64,000 bases of DNA, from NCBI RefSeq assembly GCF_028435365.1, contig NZ_JAGTJJ010000043.1:32065-96064 (forward strand), given 5' to 3'. Below the pieces are notes generated by a model. It worked only from the letters and a program-made list of their open reading frames with translations. It had not been told where the DNA came from and did not search any database. How positions within the stretch are numbered: the stretch's first letter is position 1; every line of letters starts with the position of its first letter. This document shows positions 25,242-33,958 of this stretch, piece by piece. Both the position numbers and the translations under genes were made by a program. This DNA comes from Polyangium jinanense (lineage in GTDB: Bacteria; Myxococcota; Polyangia; Polyangiales; Polyangiaceae).

Positions 25242-26438
25242 TTACGCGGAGACCCGCTCGATGAGGTCGGCGGCGACGGCCGTGCCGTTGACCGCCACGG
25301 TGCCGGCGATCGCGGCCGCGCGAGCAGCGACCCCGGGATCGAGGGCGTCCCTCAATGCAGGCCGGAGGGACTCCGCGCTCAATGCTCCACGAGCCACGGA
25401 CGTCCCGATCCCGAGCGCCCGGACGCGTGAGGCCCAATAGGGCTGATCGGAGAACATCGGGACGATCACCTGCGGGACGCCCGCGCGCGCCGCGGTCGTG
25501 GTCGTACCCGCCCCGCCGTGGTGCACCACCGCGGCGACCCTCGGGAACAGCGCCTGCTGATTGACGTCGCCGATCGCGATGCAATCGGAGGCGCCGTCGA
25601 TCAGACCGAGCTCGGCCCACCCCTGCGACAGGACGACGCGACGCCCCGCAGCCCGCACGGCCTCGATGACGATGCGGCCGGTCTGCTGATCCACAGGCAT
25701 GCTGCCGAAGCCGACGTAGACGGGCGGCTCGCCAGCGGCGAGGAACGCGTCCAGCGCGGGTTCGAGCGGCGCCTGGTCGGCAAGGATCCAGGCTCCTGTC
25801 TGCGTGACCTTCCGGCCGGGCGTCGCCGGCTGCGGCCCGAGGACCGGGTCCGCGGCGAGCCACGGATTCTCGCCCAGGATGTGGCTATGGACATCGTTCA
25901 GCGGATCCAGGCCGAGGCGCGCCCGATTGTCGTTGAGCCGCTCGAGAAGACGCTCGTTCCAGCTCCGCGATTCGTCCTGCCAGCGCCGGAGGTTTCCTTC
26001 CGGATCGCCCCCGGGCTCCCCGGCGGGCGCATAATCCGGCGACGGCAGGGCCACCGGCGCGTATAAGGCGACCACGGACGGGATGCCCAGCCGTTCCGCG
26101 ATGGACCGTGCGGCATACTGGTGTGCTCCGCCGGCCACGATCACGTCGCATCCCTCGGCGGCCGACCGGGTCGCGTCGAACTGGTCTTTCGCGAGATGCT
26201 CGAGCAGCGCGCGGAGCTGCTCCGGCGTCGGTGGGGAGGCCTGCGCGGCGGCTCCGCTCGGCGCACGCATCGCGATGCCGATCGGGGTCGCCGTGAAGCC
26301 CAAGCCGCCCGCCCAGTCGATGAAGTTCGGCGGAATGCACAGCCTCACGTCGTGCCCCCGACGCCGCATCTCGGCGGCCAAGGCCACGACGGGTTGCACG
26401 TCCCCGCGCGTCCCCACGCTCGTCAGCAATACACGCAT
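25242..26438 (-). CDS. MGT/UGT-type glycosyltransferase
   Basis: ATG 26438 is preceded by GGAAGGGAGAGG; the product is 398 residues (family GT1). The N terminus MRVLLTSVGTRGDVQPVVAL is the classical acceptor-side start; the C-terminal nucleotide-sugar site includes GFGSMPVDQQTGR and HHGGAGTTTTAARAGVPQVIVPM with the conserved HGGxGT. Such enzymes glycosylate lipids or natural products, including macrolides, using an activated sugar. It is followed upstream by a threonine aldolase and a drug exporter gene on the same strand, so a detoxification or natural-product role is plausible. Confidence 0.92.
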   Translation of the reverse strand: MRVLLTSVGTRGDVQPVVALAAEMRRRGHDVRLCIPPNFIDWAGGLGFTATPIGIAMRAPSGAAAQASPPTPEQLRALLEHLAKDQFDATRSAAEGCDVIVAGGAHQYAARSIAERLGIPSVVALYAPVALPSPDYAPAGEPGGDPEGNLRRWQDESRSWNERLLERLNDNRARLGLDPLNDVHSHILGENPWLAADPVLGPQPATPGRKVTQTGAWILADQAPLEPALDAFLAAGEPPVYVGFGSMPVDQQTGRIVIEAVRAAGRRVVLSQGWAELGLIDGASDCIAIGDVNQQALFPRVAAVVHHGGAGTTTTAARAGVPQVIVPMFSDQPYWASRVRALGIGTSVARGALSAESLRPALRDALDPGVAARAAAIAGTVAVNGTAVAADLIERVSA

Positions 26439-26542
26439 CGTCCCTCTCCCTTCCACCACGCGCGTCGCGTGGATCGGGGCAGCGCCCCGTTCCGCTCCAT
26501 ACACTGGAACGGGAGGCGAGGCGAGGACGCCCTTACGACGCA

Positions 26543-27670
26543 TCAACCGTTCAGGCCGAGACGGCCGGAGGACGGGACTCGAACCCGGCTGTCGATCTTG
26601 CTGATCACGAGCGCGAGAATGTCCCGGACCTGCGCGTCGGACAGGGTCGACAACGCTTCCCCGACATACCATTCGATCGAGCTCTGCTCCGGCAACGCGG
26701 CATGTTTCGCGCCGCCGCACAGCCAGATGCCGTGTTCCGCCGCCAGCTCGTTGCGTATTTCCGTCAGGCGCTCGCGGCCGACCGGGAAATACACATGCAG
26801 CATGTTGACGTGCGGCCGCGCCGGATTGACTCGCAGTTGCGGAAAATCGCGCAGTACGTCGTACAGTCTTTCGGTGCGTTCGAGGTAGGCAGGCATCTTC
26901 GCCAGCCGCTCGTCGAAGCGCATCGCCGCCGACACGACATAGGGCGAGCGGCGATAGACGTTTCCGCCCATGCGTTTCATCCACGTATCGGCCTTCGCGA
27001 TGAAATCCGTGCTGCCGAGCAGCATCGCGCCCGCATGCGCGCCGATGCCCTTGTAGAACGAGACGTAGACCGAATCGAAGCCTTGCGCGATCTCCTTCAG
27101 CGAGCGCTTGTAGCCGGCCGAGGCTTCCCACAATCTTGCGCCGTCCATGTGCAGATGAATGTTCTGTTGCCGGCCATGCGCTTTGAGCGCTTCGAGCTCG
27201 GCCCAGTCCGGCAACTGTCCGCCGATCTCGCGCATGGGCAATTCATAGAGTGCCGCGCCGATCCGATCGGGCCAGGCCTCGAGGTCGGAGACGGTCCAGG
27301 TGCGGAAAGGATCACCGACGGGTAGCGACTTGAAATGGTCGAGCAATTGATGGTTGCCGCGCTCGTGCAGCAGCACATGCGCGGTCGGATGCAGTGCGAC
27401 CGCCTTGCTGCCGGCGGCTTCACAGGCGAGCCGCAAGGCAACGGATTGTGCCATGGTGCCGGTGATACAGAACACGGCCTTTTCGAAGCCGAGCAGATCG
27501 GCGATTTTCCGTTCGAAGTCCTGCACCAACGCGCCCTCGCCGTAGGCGTCATGGGCGATCTCGTTCGCTTCGCACCAGCGCGCCATGGCGGCGAAGTCCT
27601 CGGCGGCCGTGGTCGGTTTTTCTCCCGAGAAAAACGTGTGGCAACGCTGTCGCAGTTCCATGGGGTTCAT
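26543..27670 (-). CDS. Threonine aldolase family PLP enzyme
   Basis: ATG 27670 with GGAGG 6 bases upstream; 375 residues. Fold-type I beta-eliminating lyase/L-threonine aldolase features are TGTMAQSVALRLACEAAG, HPTAHVLLHE, IHLHMDGARLWEA (Asp contacting the PLP ring) and SFYKGIGAHAGAMLLG with the Schiff-base Lys. It would cleave threonine or another beta-hydroxy amino acid to glycine and an aldehyde. The last residues (SRVRVPSS) coincide with a tRNA T-arm-like sequence in the DNA. Codon use is less biased than in neighbours, consistent with transfer, as is its place beside an antibiotic exporter. Confidence 0.88.
   Translation of the reverse strand: MNPMELRQRCHTFFSGEKPTTAAEDFAAMARWCEANEIAHDAYGEGALVQDFERKIADLLGFEKAVFCITGTMAQSVALRLACEAAGSKAVALHPTAHVLLHERGNHQLLDHFKSLPVGDPFRTWTVSDLEAWPDRIGAALYELPMREIGGQLPDWAELEALKAHGRQQNIHLHMDGARLWEASAGYKRSLKEIAQGFDSVYVSFYKGIGAHAGAMLLGSTDFIAKADTWMKRMGGNVYRRSPYVVSAAMRFDERLAKMPAYLERTERLYDVLRDFPQLRVNPARPHVNMLHVYFPVGRERLTEIRNELAAEHGIWLCGGAKHAALPEQSSIEWYVGEALSTLSDAQVRDILALVISKIDSRVRVPSSGRLGLNG
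26562..26588 (-). other. tRNA T-arm-like sequence
   Basis: On the minus strand these bases read CCGGGTTCGAGTCCCG followed by TCCTCCGGCCG, the form of a tRNA T arm and 3' acceptor strand. There is no complete tRNA: the D and anticodon arms are missing and the region is the coding 3' end of the aldolase gene. A relic attachment site from integration into a tRNA gene is one explanation. Confidence 0.35.
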
Positions 27671-27783
27671 GCGGAGCCTCCGGTCGTCGCAGTTCGATTC
27701 GACGAGAGTATGCCTGAATCCAATGCATGAACAAGGCCGAAGCCGGAGAGGCGGCGTGTTTGTCGCCCCTCCGGCCTCCTCGT

Positions 27784-29001
27784 TCACGCCGTCGAGCCTC
27801 GCCTTTCAGCCCGCCTGACGAAGCCTAACACGACGACGGCCATGAGCGTGCAATAGGCCGCAAGCGGCCATGCCGTATCCCCAGGCAGCAGCACGACCAG
27901 CGTCGTTCCGACGATTCCCACGACGAGGCTCTCGATGCAGTAATAGAGCGCGGTCGCGGTGCCGGCGACGTGGCCGAAGCTCTGGAGCGCGCCATTGGCC
28001 GTCACCGAGCTGGCGAACACGATGCCAATCGCGATGATCCACATGGGCGGGACGAATGTCCAGAACGACGGAGCGGCCGTCACCTGCCCGACGACCAGCA
28101 ATGCGGCCCCCAGGAGCAGCATCCCCATCCCGCGAACGAGACTTCCGGCCCTTCCCCACCGCGCCACGAATCGCTTCGCGAACCGAGCCGTCGCGATCAT
28201 GACGAGCGCGACCGTGGCAAAGAGGAGACTGAAGACGAGCTGCGAGAAGCCGACCCGATCGATCAGGATGCGTGACGCCGTCGAGAAGAAGACGAAGAAC
28301 GCGCCCATCGCCGCGCTGAAGCCGAGCGTGTAGGTCCAGAACGAGGCGTCCGCGAGGATCTGGCCGAAGGCCGCGTGTGGCTTCGACGCGTTCACGGGCC
28401 GCGTCTCGTGCCACCTGGGAGCTGCATTCAGGAGAGCCGCGGTGGCGGCGACGCCGAGCGCAAGGAAGATCGCGCGCCATCCGAAATGGTCCGCGAGCAG
28501 TGCGCCGAGCACGGGCCCCAGCGCGGGGACGAACGCCAGCATCGAGCCGAAGAGGCTATAGATCACCGCCCCCTCGGGACGCTCCGCATAGACGTCGCGT
28601 ACCGTTGCGAAGGTCGCGACGAGTGCCGCGGCCGCGCCGAGCGCCTGCAGAACGCGAAAGACGACGAACCATGCTGCGGATCCGGTGACCGCAAGCAGAT
28701 ACGATGCGGCAGCAAACAAGGCCGCACCGCCGAGCAGGACGGGTCGTCGACCAAGCCTGTCCGAAATGGGCCCGAACACGAGTTGTCCCGCGCCGAGGAC
28801 GACCATGTAGAGGCTCAATGTGAGCTGAACGATCGCCGGTGACGTGCCGAGGATGCCTGGCATGCTCGGCACCACGGGCAGGTAGACATCCATGGCCAAC
28901 GAGGCCAGCAGATCGAAGGGGGCCATCAGCAGCAGCGCTGCGGACAGCGAAACATTCCAACGTGAGGGTCTTGTTCGAGGCACGACGATACACCCGCGCA
29001 A
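27784..29001 (-). CDS. cml: CmlA/FloR-type MFS drug exporter
   Basis: About 405 residues with twelve predicted membrane segments. Similarity to chloramphenicol/florfenicol exporters is visible throughout: APFDLLASLAMDVYLPVVP, IVQLTLSLYMVVLGAGQLVF, GPISDRLGRRPVLLGG (MFS motif A), STASRILIDRVGFSQL and FGHVAGTATALYYC. It should pump phenicols or related compounds out by proton antiport. The start is uncertain: TTG 29001 gives the longest frame, GTG 28983 is an alternative, and neither has a clear ribosome site. Adjacent genes on the same strand encode an aldolase and a glycosyltransferase. Confidence 0.88.
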   Translation of the reverse strand: MRGCIVVPRTRPSRWNVSLSAALLLMAPFDLLASLAMDVYLPVVPSMPGILGTSPAIVQLTLSLYMVVLGAGQLVFGPISDRLGRRPVLLGGAALFAAASYLLAVTGSAAWFVVFRVLQALGAAAALVATFATVRDVYAERPEGAVIYSLFGSMLAFVPALGPVLGALLADHFGWRAIFLALGVAATAALLNAAPRWHETRPVNASKPHAAFGQILADASFWTYTLGFSAAMGAFFVFFSTASRILIDRVGFSQLVFSLLFATVALVMIATARFAKRFVARWGRAGSLVRGMGMLLLGAALLVVGQVTAAPSFWTFVPPMWIIAIGIVFASSVTANGALQSFGHVAGTATALYYCIESLVVGIVGTTLVVLLPGDTAWPLAAYCTLMAVVVLGFVRRAERRGSTA

Positions 29002-29379
29002 ATGGTGGACATTCGGCGGCGATCTGCCTCCAGGACGGCATTCGTCGAGGGATCGAGAGCAGATGGCCGCAGCAACGATTTCAGGGGTTGCTGCGGCTCA
29101 CTCGTCTGCGGACTTGCTTGTCTCCATGCGTGCGTCCTGACCATGCCTTCGTGGCAAGCGATGAGAGGATAACGGATTCCGCGCCGTCCGTCCAGGATCC
29201 CGAAGCCAGGACCGTTGACAACCTGTCCTTGCGCATGTCACGCGGCGCGACAGACCGTCATCCGTGCTCGAACCAGGCGACGCTCGTCGGCCGCTTGTTG
29301 CTTTGCCCGAACTCTGGTATGGAATCTGCTTGTGGGGCCTACCGACGTCGCTACGGGGCTGAATGCAAAGGACGCGTCC
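29002..29379. other. Intergenic region between exporter and membrane genes
   Basis: 378 bases between divergent starts. It holds a perfect 11-bp hairpin at 29066-29097 and a TTGACA box at about 29215. No coding frame with convincing codon bias is present on either strand. Confidence 0.55.
29066..29097. repeat. Perfect 11-bp inverted repeat upstream of exporter
   Basis: Arms gccgcagcaac and gttgctgcggc enclose a 10-base loop. It lies 65-96 bases before the exporter start on the minus strand, within its probable 5' leader. There is no T-run, so a simple terminator is unlikely; an operator or leader hairpin is possible. Confidence 0.6.
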
Positions 29380-30081
29380 ATGCGAAAGCTCGGCATCCTC
29401 GTCTTCATCACGACGCTCGTCGCCCCCTCGGCGGCGCACGCCGGAATGCCGTTCGTGCGGCTCTCGGACATCGCGCGGATGCGGATCGAGGCCATCTCGT
29501 TTTTCGTGCTTCTCATTTTATTGCTCACGGTATTGGTCCAGTGGCTGTGGAACGCCGTGCAGCGGGACATCCCGCGGCTCCCCCGCCTTTCGTACAAGGC
29601 TTCCCTCGGCGTCGTTGGCCTGTGGGCGCTCGGCATGCACCTCGTCCTCAGCATGATCGCGGGCGGTCGCGAGCTCATGACCCCCGGAGCGTGGGAGAAG
29701 GACGGGGCAACGTACAAGCTCGGCTCCGCCCGCGCGGCACCTGCCGAAGAGGCGCTCGCGCACGCCCGCAAGCAGCAACTCGAGAGACTGCGCACAGCGC
29801 TCTGGGGGTACGCCAATGGGCACGGAGGCAGCTTCCCGCCACACGATTTCGTGGAAGAGATCCCCGAGGGCACGTGGCGCATCGTGGACCCTTCCGGGAT
29901 GCATTACGTGTACGTGCCGGGCCTGCACCCAGAACGTGATGCCGTTCCCGTCGCGTACGAGCCGGGCATCTACTCCAGCAAGCGCATGGTGCTTCTGAGC
30001 AGCGGTGAGATCACGACGCTCGACATCGACGAAATCAGGCGCCGCATCGACGCCGCGCAGACGAGCAAGGGGGCACCGTGA
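29380..30081 (+). CDS. Membrane protein with C-terminal periplasmic or soluble domain
   Basis: 233 residues from ATG 29380; upstream in-frame starts extend into sequence without coding bias. A signal or first membrane segment (1-24, ending AHA) is followed by two segments (about 42-65 and 78-102, FFVLLILLLTVLVQWLW and GVVGLWALGMHLVL) and a C-terminal domain of about 120 residues starting with a helix (ARKQQLERLRTALWGYANGHG) and containing VDPSGMHYVYVPG, which resembles the fold of pseudopilin-like or type II secretion G-domain proteins. Its stop overlaps the next start by four bases, so translation is coupled to that gene. Confidence 0.75.
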   Translation: MRKLGILVFITTLVAPSAAHAGMPFVRLSDIARMRIEAISFFVLLILLLTVLVQWLWNAVQRDIPRLPRLSYKASLGVVGLWALGMHLVLSMIAGGRELMTPGAWEKDGATYKLGSARAAPAEEALAHARKQQLERLRTALWGYANGHGGSFPPHDFVEEIPEGTWRIVDPSGMHYVYVPGLHPERDAVPVAYEPGIYSSKRMVLLSSGEITTLDIDEIRRRIDAAQTSKGAP

Positions 30082-30821
30082 AGGGGAACCGTGCGGCCGG
30101 CGGATGCCTGATCCTGGTACTGCTCTTCCTCCTCTTGTTCCTGATCTTCAGCGGGTTGACCATCGTGCTCGAAGCCCCGTGGTTCGTGGTCACGGGCTGG
30201 CTTTACTTCCTCGTGCGCGTGCTCCCACAGGTCCGCGTCAACGTGGAGGCCGTCGTCGCCGCGCTCCTCGTCGCGGGGGCGCTTTTCGCAGGGCTGCATG
30301 CCGTGCTCTCGCGTATCGATCGCCACGTGCGGTCGGACGAACCCTCGGCGCGGCCGTGGCGGCTACGCTCGACGGCCTCGTTCTTCGGGCTGTTCGTTGC
30401 AATGCTCCTGTGCAGCATGGCGTCCATCGGAGCCGTGCATCATATCGGATGGTTGTTTTCTGGCGGAAAGCTCACATATTCGAACCATGACATCGAGCCC
30501 TTCCCTGCTCTCAGGAGCATACGCCCATTGTGCGAGTCCTTCGCGCGGAGCTCCGGCGATGTGTACGAGCGCGCGCGTGTCTTTGGTCCCATCCGCGAGA
30601 CGCACCACGTGCTCGTCCAGGAGGGGTCCAATGACGTTCTGATGTTCGAGCGCAATCCGCAGAACCCCGAGGTGTCCTACACGATGTACTGCGCGTCCGA
30701 CGGCGATGTGCATCTGGGGGGCTTCGATCGCGACAAGGCGCTGGAAATGTTCCGTTCGCTCGGACGATCGCCAAAGGATGGCGGCGTTCCCGACGCGTTG
30801 GAGGGTGGAGCTGCGCCGTAG
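30078..30821 (+). CDS. Membrane protein translationally coupled to upstream gene
   Basis: 247 residues, GTG start in the overlap GTGA with the preceding stop. Three membrane segments are visible (about 10-32, 36-72 as one or two, and 98-120), followed by a soluble C-terminal region of about 120 residues with GFDRDKALEMFRSLGR. No family is recognised. Cotranscription with 29380-30081 is certain from the overlap, so the two proteins probably act together at the inner membrane. Confidence 0.72.
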   Translation: MKGNRAAGGCLILVLLFLLLFLIFSGLTIVLEAPWFVVTGWLYFLVRVLPQVRVNVEAVVAALLVAGALFAGLHAVLSRIDRHVRSDEPSARPWRLRSTASFFGLFVAMLLCSMASIGAVHHIGWLFSGGKLTYSNHDIEPFPALRSIRPLCESFARSSGDVYERARVFGPIRETHHVLVQEGSNDVLMFERNPQNPEVSYTMYCASDGDVHLGGFDRDKALEMFRSLGRSPKDGGVPDALEGGAAP

Positions 30822-30882
30822 ATTCGCTGGGACATACCCCGTTGCGCGTCGACGCTGCCCGGACCAAACTCGCACGGCCGCC

Positions 30883-31806
30883 ATGGATACACGCCTTCCG
30901 CCGATGCTCCTCGACGATTTCGCGCAAGCACGCGAGACGCGAACATGGACCATCTCCGGCCCAAACAGCCGGATCGAGCTCGCCCCCGCCTTGGAAGAGA
31001 GCGAGGTGATTCCCGGCCTCGTCTCCTTCGGGATGGATGGCGGTGGTGGCGTCTGGTACTGCGATGTCGAAGATCGCCTCGGCGGAGGCGCCGGATCGAT
31101 CATTCACCTCCACTTGAGCGGCGACTACGGCGACGCGCGGCGAGCGGCGCCGTCGTACGCCGAGCTTCGCGCGCGGCTCGCGCGCGGCTTCAACCCGTAC
31201 GACCTGCCCACGCTCGACGAAGAGGCGTCGAAAAACCCTCCGCGCAACGTGCGCGTCCCCGGCATCGAGGGGCTCGTCGACGTGAAGAGCGTGCATGCGC
31301 GCACGCGCCGGCCCGCCGAAGTCGTCTCCGCGCACGACGTCCTCGCCGCCGGTCTTCCCGCGCGCGGCGGCGAGTCGATCTACCTCACCGACGAGGGGCG
31401 CGTGCAGTTCGTGACGCTCGCGGCCCGCGCCGTCGTCGATGGAATTGCGTGCGCGGCGGGTACACCGCTGTCGCTTCATCCGGTGACCGGACGTCCGCTT
31501 CGCTTCACGCCTGCGGAGCCGCTCGTGATCGACGGGCTCCCGCTCCGCGCGGACCACGAGGTCTACGTATACGATCCGGTCTTCTCGGCCAGCGCCAGCG
31601 GCGTGCTCGATCGCGACCACGACGTCGGCGGCGTTCCGCTCGCGGCCGGGACACGCGTCGTCCTCCGAGGCGAGGCGCAAGCGCTCGTGAGCGGAACGTT
31701 GCGCGGAGCCGCCACGATCGGCGGAAAACCCTTGGCGGCGGGGACGTGGTTCGAGCTGCTCGGCGACACGTTGTATCAAACGCGTCCGCCGGCGAACCAC
31801 GCTTGA
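30883..31806 (+). CDS. Unknown soluble protein with repeated beta C-terminal domain
   Basis: 307 residues from ATG 30883, 61 bases after the preceding gene. The N-terminal 120 residues (VIPGLVSFGMDGGGGVWYCDVED) recall SMI1/KNR4-like domains, which act as immunity proteins in contact systems, but the match is weak. From about residue 130 the sequence is beta-rich with recurring motifs (GIACAAGTPLSLHP, GVPLAAGTRVVL, GKPLAAGTWFEL), like a small beta-helix. No signal peptide. Function unknown. Confidence 0.65.
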   Translation: MDTRLPPMLLDDFAQARETRTWTISGPNSRIELAPALEESEVIPGLVSFGMDGGGGVWYCDVEDRLGGGAGSIIHLHLSGDYGDARRAAPSYAELRARLARGFNPYDLPTLDEEASKNPPRNVRVPGIEGLVDVKSVHARTRRPAEVVSAHDVLAAGLPARGGESIYLTDEGRVQFVTLAARAVVDGIACAAGTPLSLHPVTGRPLRFTPAEPLVIDGLPLRADHEVYVYDPVFSASASGVLDRDHDVGGVPLAAGTRVVLRGEAQALVSGTLRGAATIGGKPLAAGTWFELLGDTLYQTRPPANHA

Positions 31807-31839
31807 CACCTCCCGACCGACGCCATTGAGATACATCCC

Positions 31840-32616
31840 ATGCAAGGACTCGTTCAAGGAAGATCCGTCATCGTCACCGGCGCGAGCAAGGGCATCGGCC
31901 GTGGCATCGCGAGGGTATTTGCTCAAGGCGGCGCCAAGGTGCTGCTCGTCGCGCGGGATGGCCGCGCGGCGGCCGAGGTCGCCGCGGAGCTCGCGCAGGC
32001 GGGCGCCGTCGCCTCGGCCTTCGCCGCCGACGTGAGCGACGAGGAGCAGGTCAAGGCCATGGTCGACGCCGCCGTCGAGCGCCATGGGGGCCTCGACGTG
32101 CTCTGCGCAAACGCAGGGATCTTTCCCGCCGCCCGGCTCGAAACCATGTCGCTCGCCGAGTGGCGCGAGGTCATGCGCGTCAACCTCGAGGGCTGCTTCC
32201 TGTCGGTCCGTGCCTGCATCCCCGCGCTTGCGCGCTCCGGGGCTGGGCGCGTCATCCTGACCTCCTCGATCACGGGGCCGATCACCGGATTCCCCGGCTG
32301 GTCGCACTACGCCGCCAGCAAGGCCGGGCAGCTCGGCTTCATGCGGACCGCTGCGCTGGAATTGGCGCGGAAGGGGATCACCGTGAACGCGATCCTGCCG
32401 GGGAACATCGCGACCGAGGGCCTCGCCGATCTCGGCCAGGACTATGTCGATTCCATGATTGCAGCGATCCCCCTCAAGCGTCTGGGCAGCGTCGAGGACA
32501 TCGGGCATGCTGCGGCCTTCCTGGCCTCGAAGGAGGCCGGCTTCATCACCGGACAGACCCTCGTCGTCGACGGCGGTCAAACGCTGCCCGAATCGCTCGC
32601 GGCATTGAGTGACTGA
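31840..32616 (+). CDS. SDR oxidoreductase, FabG-like
   Basis: 258 residues, classical short-chain dehydrogenase. The NAD(P)-binding motif TGASKGIGRGIA is at residues 12-23, ANAG follows at about 88, the catalytic Ser at ILTSSITG, YAASK with Tyr and Lys at about 156-160, and the C terminus has RLGSVEDIGHAAAFLASKEAGFITGQTLVVDGG. It probably reduces a 3-oxoacyl thioester or oxidises an alcohol; without neighbours of a defined pathway the substrate cannot be named. Arg in the region after the first strand suggests NADP preference, which is inference. Confidence 0.93.
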   Translation: MQGLVQGRSVIVTGASKGIGRGIARVFAQGGAKVLLVARDGRAAAEVAAELAQAGAVASAFAADVSDEEQVKAMVDAAVERHGGLDVLCANAGIFPAARLETMSLAEWREVMRVNLEGCFLSVRACIPALARSGAGRVILTSSITGPITGFPGWSHYAASKAGQLGFMRTAALELARKGITVNAILPGNIATEGLADLGQDYVDSMIAAIPLKRLGSVEDIGHAAAFLASKEAGFITGQTLVVDGGQTLPESLAALSD

Positions 32617-32675
32617 CCGCTTTTCCAAACGACCCAAGCCCTTAGCCTCGTCATTGGATCCCAGGAGAGCTCTTC

Positions 32676-33236
32676 ATGAACAGGTTCGCGCGAAGCTCGG
32701 CCATCATGGCCTTGTTCCTGTCGTGCTGTGTTTCTGCATGCGACCCGGCCGAGAAGGCCCAGGGCGCGTCCCAGGGCGCGTCCCAGAACGAGGAGGCGAG
32801 CCTGCGCAAGCTCGTCGCCGAGCAGACCGAGGCCTGGAACCGCCACGACGCGGCGGCGTGGAGCAAGGCCTTCGCTCCGGACGCCGAGTTCATCAATATC
32901 GTGGGGACGATCTTCAGCGGCCGTGACGAGATCCAAAAGCGGCACGCCCTCCTCTTCGAGAGCGTCTTCAAGGACAGCCATACGGAGGTGACGGTGAGGA
33001 AGCTGCGCCTCATTGATTCGAACGTGGCCGTGGTGGACACCGACCACGTGGTCACGGGGTACGCGGCGCTGCCTCCGGGGGTGCAGGCCACCGAGCAGGG
33101 CGTGCTGCGCACCCGCATGCGTTACGTCATGAAGCAATCGGGCGGCATGTGGTCGATTGTCGCTGGCCAGAACACGGACGTGAAACCGGCGCCGGCTCCG
33201 CCATCACAACCGGCCCCCGCGTCTTCGGGCGGTTGA
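32676..33236 (+). CDS. SgcJ/EcaC-like SnoaL-fold lipoprotein
   Basis: 186 residues with a lipoprotein signal (lipobox VSAC). Residues about 40-165 form a cystatin-like SnoaL/DUF4440 barrel of the SgcJ/EcaC type: LRKLVAEQTEAWNRHDAAAW, FAPDAEFINIVGTIFSGRDEI, ADVVTG-like strands and MWSIVAGQNT. These domains bind small ligands or catalyse simple steps; here export and lipid anchoring suggest a periplasmic role. The C terminus is Pro/Ala-rich. It is 59 bases after the SDR gene on the same strand. Confidence 0.85.
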   Translation: MNRFARSSAIMALFLSCCVSACDPAEKAQGASQGASQNEEASLRKLVAEQTEAWNRHDAAAWSKAFAPDAEFINIVGTIFSGRDEIQKRHALLFESVFKDSHTEVTVRKLRLIDSNVAVVDTDHVVTGYAALPPGVQATEQGVLRTRMRYVMKQSGGMWSIVAGQNTDVKPAPAPPSQPAPASSGG

Positions 33237-33256
33237 GGCATCTCGGGCAGCGCAGG

Positions 33257-33813
33257 TTAGACGGCTTCGCTGTCTTTTGCGACGACACCATGCCTGGCAT
33301 GTTCGGCGAAAGCTCCCGTTACGCGGCTGAGGCGCCCCGTACCTACGAGCACATCGAGCGCCCGTTTGGTGTCGTGGTACCCGTCGACGAGTTTGGCCGC
33401 GAGTGCGGCGTATCGATCGGTTGTGGCAAGGAAGCGATGGAAGAACCAGGGATCGAGCACGCCGAATTCATCTCCGAACGAGAGTTCCACATCAAGGACC
33501 TGGCCCGTGCGACGGCTCGTGAAGCAGCATTCCAGGCCGTGGAAGTAGTAGTCCCATTCGGCATCGAGTCGGCCTGAATCGTGCCCGCTATGGACAAGCG
33601 CCTCTCGCGCAATACCGAGCTTCTGGGAGAGACGAGTGCAAAGTTCAGTGGCCATGGCTCGGAACTCCCGCGCCGCTGCCACGAGCTCGTCCGCGATTTG
33701 CAGAACGTCGGAGACTGCGATTACGGGAAAAACGGTGATCTGCGATTTTCGCTCATGAACACGCTGTGTTCGGGCAGTGTGCGGGCGAGTCGCTGAGCGA
33801 GCTCTTCCAGCAT
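33257..33813 (-). pseudogene. DUF6896-like gene broken by one-base deletion
   Basis: Two frames join into one protein. From ATG 33813 the product reads MLEELAQRLARTLPEHSVF and hits a stop after SPFFP; adding one T to the T5 run near 33735 lets it continue as VIAVSDVLQIADELVAAAREF into the frame that ends at 33257. The joined protein is about 185 residues with DYYFHGLECCF and ELSFGDEFGVLDPWFFHRFL, reminiscent of DUF6896 proteins, which are often polymorphic-toxin immunity factors. The break could be decay or an assembly error in a homopolymer. The family call is moderate. Confidence 0.6.
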
Positions 33814-33958
33814 CGGGCTATTTGGTATCGTCCAGTTTCAGCTTGCGGGCAAGTAGTAACACACCACGTGCCGGTGTTGGAGGACGGCCGACGCGGCGGA
33901 CGGCTCGTAGCGTTCCTCCTGCGAATCTGGCATGGTTGCTCCATCTCAGAGGAACGCC

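Noticed and set aside
26562..26588. A complete tRNA gene
   Set aside because: Only the T arm and acceptor strand look like tRNA; there is no anticodon or D arm and the T stem has a mismatch.
30511..32637. 708-codon minus-strand frame across two plus-strand genes
   Set aside because: Spans the SDR and the gene before it, both well supported; composition typical of an antisense frame.
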